From Pterobdella sp. o SKG-2022 (lineage: Eukaryota > Annelida > Clitellata > Hirudinida > Piscicolidae), in contig OZ038322.1 in NCBI GenBank assembly GCA_964035795.1, positions 11,858,038 through 11,922,037 of the forward strand: a stretch of DNA of 64,000 bases, given 5' to 3'. Positions within the stretch are counted from its first letter, which is position 1. Every line of letters starts with the position of its first letter. The notes below the pieces were generated by a model. It did no database searches. It saw nothing but the letters and a program-made list of their open reading frames with translations, and was not told the DNA's origin. Both the position numbers and the translations under genes were made by a program. Below are positions 53,601 through 64,000 of the stretch, one piece after another.

Positions 53601-56600
53601 ATGCTTGAAGATGTATTCGCAGGTCGTGAGAGCCTTAAATCAAGACTTTTCCAAATTAATAGAGTGTTCCAAATATATTTAGAAATTTCTAGAATATTTT
53701 ATGTGAAGTGCTTTGGGAAGCTAATTGCATTTCATTAACTGAACAATCTAAATTTGAACTGTTGCTTGGAATAAACCTTTTAACGCTGTGTACACTGAAA
53801 AAATTATTTAGTGGATTTTTTTTAAGAAATGAAAATTTATGGAACATGAACGAAGTTTATGAAAAATGTTGGAATTAAAAACATAAGGATACTTTATTGA
53901 GCTTTGGCATGCGCTGCTTTTACCAGCAGTTCATATTCTCTATAAAAACTTTCAAACTATTTCATTGCTGAACAAAACAATCCTTTAATATACCTAAATA
54001 TAATTCATTAAAAAAATCAAAGAATATAGAAATGAAGTTTTACAATACAAAGGCATTCAAGAAAGACACTGGAAAATCGATAAAGCAAGGAAAAATGAAA
54101 TTGAAAAAAAGAGTAGCGTACAAGCACCGTAGGTCTGTTGGACACCCATGCAGTAAAGGAATAAGAATGCATTAAGCAAAACAATATAAACTGAAAATTG
54201 CAGAATATTTTCACCTTTTGTATGCAACTGAAAGCGATTTATGACAAAGTAATTTGTCAAGCATTGCTGAATGATTCAAAAATTAGATTTTGCTTTTGAA
54301 AGCGTATTTGAAGGATTATTCCAATCAGACGGCATTACTTAAATAAGTGTTGTGTTGAAAGCATCTTGCTTGAGAAATTACTGAAATTTTTTTATAAAAA
54401 TTTCCTTTATTCTATCTAAAAAATATTGAATTTATATATCAATAAAATGTAAAAGCTTTATAACTGGAAATGAAAAAGTTGTTTTTAGTTTATCTTTGAA
54501 GTCTTGAATTCCATTTGATTTTATCTGAAAAAACAAATTGATTCGAAATTGTAAAATGTTGGCTTAAAAATAAAGATTTTTACTTTTTGAAAAACTGCTT
54601 TTAACAAAACTAAAAAATTTTTCTCTAATAAATCTTCGCTTGTTGAATGTCAAAACGTCCCATATTAACTTGCTAACAAATGTATTCATTTGAAAATCCA
54701 ATAATTTTATTTTTGTATTGAAATTAAAATTTTCAACTTTTGAAATAAGTTTTCATCAAATAAAATCAGCCGATATTTCGTTTATATGGATTTAATAATG
54801 AGTCTGAAATGCCGTTATTGCCTCTGTATTTGAGCTGTATGTTGGTGTGGTCATTTGTGAACAAATCAAGAACATGTCATATAAAATATTTCAAAAAAAA
54901 ATCTATAAAAGTTATTTAAGATAAACTTTTCAAATGAATTTTCTTTGAACAAGTGATTTTTTGCAATTTTGACAGCCATGTTTCATGACATAAATACTTT
55001 TTAAAATTTCATGAAGTTTTTTAAAATTAAACTTTTGAATAGCCCTCAATAAAGTTATTTCATTTTGAATATTTCAACAAGGCTATTTCTCGACACAATC
55101 AAATTAAAATGCTCCAAAAATTCAACCCAACGCACAATCAAAAAACCATCAAAACCTTGAGATTTCAACGCTCTTTCTCAAAAGTCCCAATATTGAAAGT
55201 TTAAGAAATATTCTCCTTGATAATTTAAATTCTGTTTTAAAGAAACTTTAAAATTCTTTAAATAAACTAGAACTGTTCCAAAGTTTCCATCACTGGAATA
55301 TTTTACAAAGTTGGTGCATCAATAGGTAGTTTTAATTAAAAAACAGAACGTATAGAAACTCATTGGTCGAAGAAAACAGAAAATCATGTGGGAGGAAGTG
55401 ATGTGGCATTTGTCACGTCCATTCAATAATTGCCACCATCACTTTCATCATACACATATGCAGTATTTATAACTTTCAAAATTATTAATCGCACAGATTA
55501 ATATAAGAGTTCAGGCACTTTTGATATCTTATTGATGTGGCTATTGGTGCTCTCAAGCATTGTTCTTTTATCGGCTCCACTATTTCTAAATCAAAATTAT
55601 TCAAAACTATTAATAAATCCACAGAACTTTTTGGTAATTTAACCATAAATATTGAGTTTTCAAGCAAATATCTACGTCTGTATTATTGAGAAAAATATTG
55701 AATTTTATTATCATCTGTCAATTTACTTCTATCTTTATCCAATTGCCCAATCGGCCTCTAGCAGCAGTAATACATGCGACAATATATTAGGGGAGGATGC
55801 ACATAAAACACCCACTGTATCTAACGTGCCTTTTTAATGTTGGGCCCATCCTAAACTACTGTGATTTTGTGTTCTTGTTATGTTTCTACTCTAGTTTTAT
55901 AGTCTTTTGTGTGCTCTGGTGTTGTGGATTTTATTATATTTTCGAATAATGTTTTCCAGCTAACCTACTTTAATTGAATTTGTCTTTAAAACTTGTAGGA
56001 ATGAGGGGTTTGAGTGCTAAATGTTCAAAGTACTGCAGTTGTTTTAAAATGCAAATAAAGGCTAAGGTGAAAAGATATTCAAGAAATTACTGTTAAAATA
56101 TAAATTTTGTTACTATTGAGAGAATCTAAAATATGACTGTTTAAAACACATATTTCAAAAACTAACAGATTCTCATACATAGAAAAAAACGATAATATTT
56201 ACTTAAAACAATAAAGTGTGATTAAAAGTCATTAATTATACAAATGTCAACTGTTACTTAAGCATAAGTTTGTTTGAATAATGAAAATATATAGTAGATG
56301 GGATGATGGATGTTTGCTAAAAAGGGAGAAAAATATATTCCACACACTCATTTTTTTTTACAAATGCAAAAGTTTCAATGAAATTTATTCTTAATTTATG
56401 ACAGTTTAAATGAAAGTTTTAATCGATTCTACTCCCCAGTTTTACTAAAATTTTAAACAATCCCTAGCTTTAAATGCTACTTTAAATTAAAAAAAATAAA
56501 AATCTTAGGCTTTTTATCAATCATGACAACTAAATTCTAAACTTTCAATTAAATATTCCGCAGCTACAATTGAAATTTATTCCATAAAGGTGATCAATCT

Positions 56601-59600
56601 TCGTAGTTTAAAGGTTCCTTTTAGATTGATTTAGTCGGGTATAAAAATACAGTGAAGTTATAGAACAAATTTTTGACTTCTATGCTTGATTTATTTGCAA
56701 TCATATGCTAGAAAAATCACTTCAAATAGATAGTGTGTAGAAAATAAATAACAAAACCAAATAAGTTTTCAAATTAAAAGCTTATCCCCCAAAAATGATT
56801 ATTTTCCTGATTCGATGTAATAAATATTAAATGATACAAAAGTTGACTAAGATGCATAAAGTATAAAAAATACCGAATTAAATATAAAATTCTAAAATAG
56901 AAACTCATAAAAAAATGCAAGGGATGATAAATGGCGGAGAAGCAACCCGCAGCTATAGGACTTCAAGCCGTGTGCAGATATGCGAGATCCCCCACAAAAC
57001 TTCAAGACTATTTTATATGCCAAAACATGACAGTAAACAAATTTAATTGAAAAGTCAATGTTACTGAAATATGTTTAATGAATTTAATATTGAGTCAGAA
57101 ATTTTTAAAGCGTCAAGATTTCAAGCGATAAAGTTTATATAAAACATCCTAATTTTAAAGTCTAATTCAGATTGGGGAATACTATAATACGGCTATCTTG
57201 TCATTCAAAAATTATATTTTTGTGCTCAAAATATAATATAAAAGTTTTACATATAATGTTTCCGATGTTTTTACACCATCGCTTCTCATTCAACACTTCA
57301 AAATTTCATGAAAATCTTCATTCTTTCAACAGCTTATACTCAACTAGCCATTTTCGTTTCAACAACTTTGAAAACTCAATAAAAATTTTTATACAAAAAC
57401 ATCATGTGAAAACTGGCACAACAGATGTTTGACACCTTTAACCGACACCAAAAAATGTCTTAATTATTCACATAAAATCACATAAACTGTGGTTATCACC
57501 TAAAAGGCATTTAAACCATAACTGTTGCATGCCTGTTTATAACTCCATCAAATCAATTTTCAATTTAATAACCTTTATAAAACTCAACACAAAAAAGAAA
57601 GTACCAGCAAAATCCTATGGTTTTATTGAATAACGAACCAATTGAAAAGCTAAGAACATTACAATCTTTTCACTTTTGTGGCCCATGATGGATGCCAAAA
57701 CGTCACGCAAAAAACAATTTTTATTACAGGCGTGCCGCATTTTATTTTTATAAGTTTTTGTTCCCAATTTATTTCTTCATTTAATATATGGTGCAACATG
57801 CTTTCTTAAAATTTATTCCTCTTAATGAAACAAAACGCCCGCGAAAATTTATTGTCTCAATTAAAATCAAAAACGTCACCTAGAAAAATTGTTTCAACCA
57901 AATAAATTATAAATCTTCTGAGATTTTTTCACAACCTTAAGATTTTCAATACTTTTCAAAATGTTCAGTTTGACATATCATTAGGGTTTTCTACATGGTA
58001 AAGTTTCTTTACATGTACTTTATTTTTTATTATTATAAACATTAAGTTTTCTAGTGTAAGTTTTGAAATGTGAAAAAATATCATTAGGCTACATTCTTTC
58101 TTCAAGTTTTAAAAATCTAAAAAATTTTTAATGGGAGAAAGTTTGATCATATAAATAAGAGAGAAGCAGTATTTCAAAATTTTCGACTTGTTGCTGACTC
58201 AAATGTTTGTTTAAAACCCCGAGATTTTGCACCTACTTGTGTGCTTCTTATGAATCTTTAAAAAATAACAAGTCTTTGGTGATGATTTCTTCAATTTAAA
58301 AGTTTTGAGTTTCAGCATATAAATAATTAAATTCAAACGTTGCATATTTTGCTCAAAATTTTGTCATTTTGAGCGATTTGAGGAGAGCAACATGCCGGTT
58401 TTATAGAGGTTTTATGTGTGGAAGATGGCCACGCTGAAAGATTACTTCTTTTTTTGAACATTCTAAAATACTCACAACTATAAAATACAAATAAAAAATT
58501 TTATTTTCACAAAAAACAAAAAACTTTAAAAACTATGCGCATGAAATGCAAAATACCTTTTTAATTAAATGCTTTTCTGCTTCACAGCTAAATATTAAAA
58601 AAATCTAATATAAAGAAAATAGAAAAAATACAGAAGTTGAGATTTATTTTACCAAAAAATTTTCAAAACATTATGCATATCAGAAGAGCATACACGCTCT
58701 ACTTGCAGCTTAGAAGAAATTTTATGTTAATCTTTAAAAATACTCGAGAGGCAGCCAATGTAGATTAATCAAATTGCTGCGCATCATCCATTCGTCTCAA
58801 TCCCATTCTCAATTTTACAAACTTTTATTTTTTCGAAAGCACATTTCGTGTCAATTAAAGCTAGATTTTCTATTCATAATTTGCTCAAAAACTTATAAGC
58901 TCTATAGAACCCGTGATAAAAGTATTGAAATGCTTTCTCAGGTATCTGGCTGGGTGATGTTCGGGCTTGGGGTGTGGTTGCATGTATACAGAGAATCATT
59001 CTTATACTCGGCTCTCTTCAGGTCTAAAAATCTCCAAAATTTTTCACATTAAAAAAAAAATTTTTCATTAAAGTTAATTAAATAAGTCGATTATTATGTT
59101 TCAAAGACGTGATTCCAAATTTATTGTGCTAATTAAACTAGTTATATTTTTAAAAAATCAGTTGAAACTCCTTCACAGAGACAACCCAACGGGTCCTGTA
59201 GTGGTGACTGAGAGGTTGAGCATCTTGCTGATTGGCTTGGGAGGATTCGTGGTCACTGTGTGCTTTCTGGGTTGTTGTGGTGCTTGTACTGATAGCGTGT
59301 GTTTCTTAGCTTTTGTTAGTCTTTTGATACTTTTTCATTAAAAATTTAAATTTTATAAATAATTAAAACTTCTAAATTTTTGATGAAAAAATTTTTCAAC
59401 TCACAACTAAATTGAGAATTTTCGACATATTTAAAAGCTTGTTAAATTTCATGCAAATGTTTTTTTTGGAATAATACAATTTTTTCATTTACTTGATATA
59501 CTATCCCAAATATTCTGCCATAGAGGTCCCATGTTTTTGTTGTACTCAAAAAAAATTTTTTTTAAATTACATAAAAAACACTTCATTTGTCTAGTTATAA

Positions 59601-62245
59601 AAAATCTTCCCTATGCATGGAATCCGTTTGAAGGGAAAAGAAAGATTCTCTGCATTATTAATAATTCGTCAAGCTAAATGAGCTTTTGATTTATTGCTTT
59701 TTTTGTATATAACTCAAAAATTTTTTATCAGATTTTCAAAAATCGATGTTTTTGCGTTTAAATTTGATTTTAAAATTTTATTTTAAGTTTTATTAAAATA
59801 AATAATGATTTGTGGCTTAAAAGGAATAAAATAACAAGATCCCGTGATGTAAATTTTAATAGAAAGAATAATTGTAAAATCTTCAAAAATTCGGTCCAAA
59901 TTAAAGTTAAATTCCAAAAAAAACATAAATTTCCATCGAGCCTGTGACTCAACTTCGGAGCTTTCTGCTGGAAATCTATTCAAACAAGAGCTTGCTGGTA
60001 GGAATAACTTCAAATTAAGTGAAAATGAAATATGCTTCAGAAATTATTTAGAAATTGCTCTGTACTTTGCTATCAATTACAACTTTTTCACTTCTATAGC
60101 TTAACAGATCATTTATATAAATTTTACCGTTGCCTTTTCTATTTCAAATTAATGCTTTTCGTTAGAGAAATTTTCAGTTTTCATGAAGTGTTTGAAAGTT
60201 TTCTCAAAAATAAAGATTAGTTTTCATTCAAATTCACACTCACAGTGAGATTTTAATTAAGTTTTTTAAAAAGGTGCTCAATTTTATAATTGGGTTTTGA
60301 GGTGAGATTCTTTTTAAAATAGCACTTTTTTCATGAATTTTTGAAAATGAAAATTTCAAAACTAAAAGGGTGTGAGGAGTTCAATATAGTTTCTTCATTT
60401 CAAATGTCCTTATCAAGCATTAAAATGAATAATTAAGACAAGGACTCAAGCCATTGAAGACGCATTAACCTTTGAACAACATCCCCAGTTGCACCAACTG
60501 ATCATAACTTTTTCAAATGTTAGCTTCATAATTGAGAAGCTTTTCATGATGAAAGTCATGTTTAAAACATTGAGCTTTTCAACTTGAATCTAAAGCTAAC
60601 GGAAACCTAAAACTAAATCAATTTTTTACACGTTTGATTTTTCAAAGAGCTTTGAGAATCCATGCACTATTTATAAATGATTTTTTGTGAAAGTTTGAAC
60701 TATTGTAGATTTTAGATCAATTTTTTTGAAAAATTAACTAATTTTTGCTTGATTCAGTTAATATCATAAAACATTACGCATTTCTTATGATAAGATTGGA
60801 CTTAAAATTATTTATCCTTTAACTAACGTATCTAATGATTATCTTGTTTTTGTTGGATAAACTTTTCAAATCAGATTATACATTAAAAATTAAAAATCTT
60901 CTTTATTCAACCAAACTTATCATTAAAAGCAGTATAAAAAACGATTTCCTTCACAACAAAAACAGCTTGAGTGAAAAAATTTGACGAATTATCTTTAAAG
61001 CTTCTGCTCATTATAAAGACAAAAGACTTTATGATTAAATATACTTCCACTCTTCATCCTAATTAAATCAACTCTTATGCTTTCTTTTCAATTTACAGTC
61101 AGTCAATTTCAACCGGAGTTGCATTTTGTTTGAACCCGTGGAGTTGTGCTCTATTGTTTTTGTGTTTGTATGGTAGGAATATTAATATTTGATATAGAAT
61201 TATGATAAATTGGCATCAATTCATTTGTATAAAATTTTATATTAGAATACTTTTTTGAAGTAGCACAACATAGTTTGAATATTCCCAAGCCGTTTCATAC
61301 ATCACTGACAATTTCTTATAGTTCACCTTATTTCTGTCAATTCTTTTTAATAACAACCATACTGCCTGAAAAAGAGCTTCGAAGCATTGACTGCCACATT
61401 GAAGACAGGCATGTCCACATCTAGGGCACAATGCCTTTTGGGATAACACGATGTTGCATATTCAGATAACTAACTAGAAAGATAAGAGCCTTTGTAGATG
61501 CTGAATGAAGAACTAGATTGTGTGCGATAACTTTTTTTTTTGATGTCACACAATGGAAACCAGTTTTTATGTATTGTAACTTCAGCTCTATTCAATAATG
61601 ATGTTAAACGTTCTACCACTACGCTAACCCTATTAAACCAAAAACCTTTTTCTCACACATATTCAACAAAGGCGCATGCTTGAAATAACGCATTAGGAAG
61701 TATTTTTTCTCTAAAAGTTTTTAAATCAAAACAAAAGATTTCCAACTATTATTGGTGTTTTTCTTAAATTGATACAAAAAATCCCCTTTCTCAAGTGTAA
61801 GTTAGATGCCCATCAACATTTGATAATAATATCCAACATACAAAATATGATAAAATTACTTTTTTTTAGGTTTCATACATCAAAAAATACTTGTTTTTCA
61901 TTGAAATTGAATGAGTTCCAATTCGAATTTGAAAACTCGTTGTTTATTAAAAAGTTTTTTCACATGATAAATTTCTTTCTATTCCAAATTACTTTCTTCA
62001 TTATTTGTTCATCTTCTAAATGCTTTTGGCTTTTAATTAACAGACTACAGCGAGATAAATGTATAGTTATCAATCAAAAAATTATACATGAAAAACAGTT
62101 GATATACAATTATAAAAAGCTATAAAAGACCTGGGAGATATTGATTGTATTGTCACCATTGCACCAACAGTACGCCTTTCTTCTGCTGATTGCCATTCTG
62201 TTACAGATCTGTTTCGCCGCCTTAGCCCCAACTTTTCGACAACAG
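47696..62245 (+). CDS. Tetraspanin, 5' part (runs off the window)
   Basis: Four-pass membrane organiser; the first three membrane segments are seen. Exons 47696-48235, 58942-59021, 59179-59314, 62171-62245; 277 residues, all junctions in phase. TM1 (about 168-193) spans exons 1 and 2 (VINLLFL|VSGWVMFGLGVWL). TM2 (220-240) runs into the family signature GCCGAC (238-243); TM3 (about 249-271) is YAFLLLIAILLQICFAALA. The large loop with its CCG motif and TM4 lie beyond 62245; no exon for them was found before 64000. The ATG is preceded in frame by TAA. The ~165-residue N-terminus is very long for a tetraspanin: His/Pro-rich (53-90), a Thr run, then Cys-rich NCCGRVKERC before TM1. An acceptor at 47650 implies a 5' UTR intron. 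Confidence 0.92.
48236..58941 (+). other. 10.7-kb intron 1 of the tetraspanin gene
   Basis: Starts GTTAGT and ends CTCAG. AT-rich with short random frames. It contains a C/A-rich, Pro/Thr-coding island at 51719-51890 and a short Ser-rich open segment ending in a stop at 55757-55836 after a CCTCTAG acceptor-like site (about 27 codons: SSSSNTCDNILGEDAHK). Neither is placed in a gene. Confidence 0.7.
59315..62170 (+). other. Intron 3 of the tetraspanin gene
   Basis: Starts GTTAGT, ends CCAACAG. It contains a minus-strand Cys-rich frame at 61237-61449 (LCPRCGHACLQCGSQC) that I could not assign. Confidence 0.7.
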
Positions 62246-64000
62246 GTTGCTCTTGCTTTTGTAATTATTAATATTATAAAATGTTTGAGTAAAAATTTGA
62301 TTAAAATGATTATAAATTTTTGAAAGTTTTATACTTTATTGTCTCTACAAAATATAGCTTAATTATTTTTAAAAATAATTTGGATGGAATAATACGTTAA
62401 AAATAGCAAAAAGTCATTGAAATATTACTGGTTTTAATATTTTTCCAAATTAAAAACGATTTCCTTGAATGTTTGATTTTTTTGACTATTTCTGGCAAAT
62501 TTTATTGGACAACTTTTAAAAAAAATTCTTCATCAAAGATTTGAAAATATTGAATCAATTTAAGGTTTTTAGCATCAAAAAATGCATTTCATTCAGAACT
62601 ATTCGAAATAACTGTTTAATTTGGATACAAAACTATTACTAGCCGGAAGTAACAATAAAAAAAGTGATAAAATGCAAATAAAGGCATATTTAAGAAAAGG
62701 AATAAAATGAAAAAGATATAGAAGTCAATCTATAGAATCGATTTTTACTTTTTTTTTCTTCTTATTAATGACTTGTTGCAAAGAAGCATGGCTGATACAT
62801 AAGACAAAATACTGAAGGAAAGTGATGAATGGCAAAACACCGCATTAATGAATAAACAACAATGTTTCAGAATAATAGTGAAGGATAGATGATGTTATGA
62901 AGTTTGAGGCTATATAGATTATATGTTTAATTCAATAAGATTCATCAAGAGCTGCTTTGTTTATTGAAGCAACCTATGTAATAAGAGTTTGCCATCAAAT
63001 CATACACTTTTATATATATTTATATAAGTATTTCTTCTTGAATACATTGATTCTCAATTTAAATTAAATGAGTGTTTAAAGTCTAATATATGTAAATGTT
63101 AAAAAATTTTGATTGAATGATTTATTGGAAATGATGCGGTAAAATACAGCAACATGTTTATGCAAGTTTGAATAAGTTGTAAAAGCTTCATTAGGGCACA
63201 ACTCCACAGAGATTTTCAATAATTAGTTTTTTTAATGAAAACTTGTGCAAAGGCACTCAATTCATTATTATTTATTTTTAACTATACTTCGTCTTCATTT
63301 GGGAGTTTGTATCCACATCGATCAATCAAATGATTACCAAAGCACAATATCCATTCAAACCCTACATACAGTAACACAACTAATTTTTTGTTTTGTAGAT
63401 ACTCAAACATATATGGAGTTGTTGTGTTTTTTTTTAACAAAATTTACAAAATTAACGAAATTTCAAACTTTCCTCTAAAGTCTTGACTTTTCCTTCAAAA
63501 GCTATTTATGGACACAAAAATTTAGTTTTCCTAACAAGAGTTTTTTTTCTCTTTCATTCCTTTTAAAAGAATTTCACTTTCACAAAACAAGTTAGTAAAA
63601 CTATTTTTTGAAAATGTATTTAAAATTCAAAATTGTCAAGTGCTTTCTTGCTTTCAAAGAAAAAGAAAAAACCGACAAATCAAAGCAATTTGGATCTAGA
63701 GCTATGAACTGAAAAAAACAATGGAAACTTAATTAATGATGGTTTTAAAACTCTCTTTCAAGTATAACTAACGTTTCAACTCATTTTAACTTTACTGAAG
63801 TACAAAGGTAAAAGATTTTTCATTCAAATTTTGAATATTTTTTGACGGATATTTGAAGGCTTGAAACGAGAGGCATGATGGACGGCATTTCTTACTTCCC
63901 CCACGAACGCCCACTCAAATACCATTTCTCAAAATCCTTCGCAAAGATTTTCAAAAGTACCGCGTGAAGTTCATAATTCAATATAATTACCATATTAAAT
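62246..64000. other. Tetraspanin intron 4, open to the right edge
   Basis: Begins GTTGCT after exon 4. AT-rich; no exon coding a CCG-containing large extracellular loop was seen. Confidence 0.6.

Noticed and set aside
61560..61625. Minus-strand TAGCGTAGTGGTAGAACG, like a tRNA D arm
   Set aside because: No B box at the right distance and no acceptor stem.
61769..62125. 118-codon plus-strand frame in tetraspanin intron 3
   Set aside because: Phe/Ile/Lys/Asn-rich, as expected from random AT-rich DNA; no homology recognised.

Overview
This window is nuclear DNA of an invertebrate animal, most likely a protostome. It is strongly AT-rich, every recognisable gene is split by spliceosomal introns, and the set is animal-specific: troponin T, a tetraspanin, and a cytoplasmic intermediate filament protein that keeps a lamin-length rod and a lamin tail domain. 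I cannot name the phylum from this sequence. No bacterial, viral or organelle features were seen. The gene models below were built by hand from conserved residues, splice sites and codon phase; the four complete ones keep an open frame through every junction.

Layout: 1-990 (+) holds the 3' end of a mitochondrial poly(A) polymerase gene. 1091-2638 (-) is a complete DPM1 gene, convergent with it and almost touching. 5152-12413 (+) is a complete 21-exon PARP2-like gene with two N-terminal WWE-like domains. 13276-18754 (+) is a 15-exon intermediate filament gene with very unusual low-complexity head and tail segments. 24722-31844 (+) is a 10-exon troponin T gene ending in 24 glutamates. 47696-62245 (+) is the 5' part of a tetraspanin gene with a 10.7-kb first intron, running off the right end. 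Between them lie long AT-rich stretches (18.8-24.4 kb, 31.8-47.6 kb, 48.2-58.9 kb) without a gene I can recognise, but with several small GC-elevated, exon-like islands whose strand and identity I cannot settle.

The genes are not a functional cluster. Together they cover mitochondrial RNA tailing, dolichol-linked sugar supply, DNA-damage ADP-ribosylation, cytoskeleton, muscle regulation and a membrane organiser. The most notable features are the WWE-WGR-PARP architecture with a charged loop insertion next to the catalytic glutamate, the intermediate filament protein with Arg/Asp/Gly head and Glu-Arg plus poly-Gly tail, and a genome-level oddity: 24 of 56 inferred 5' splice sites have T at intron position +3.
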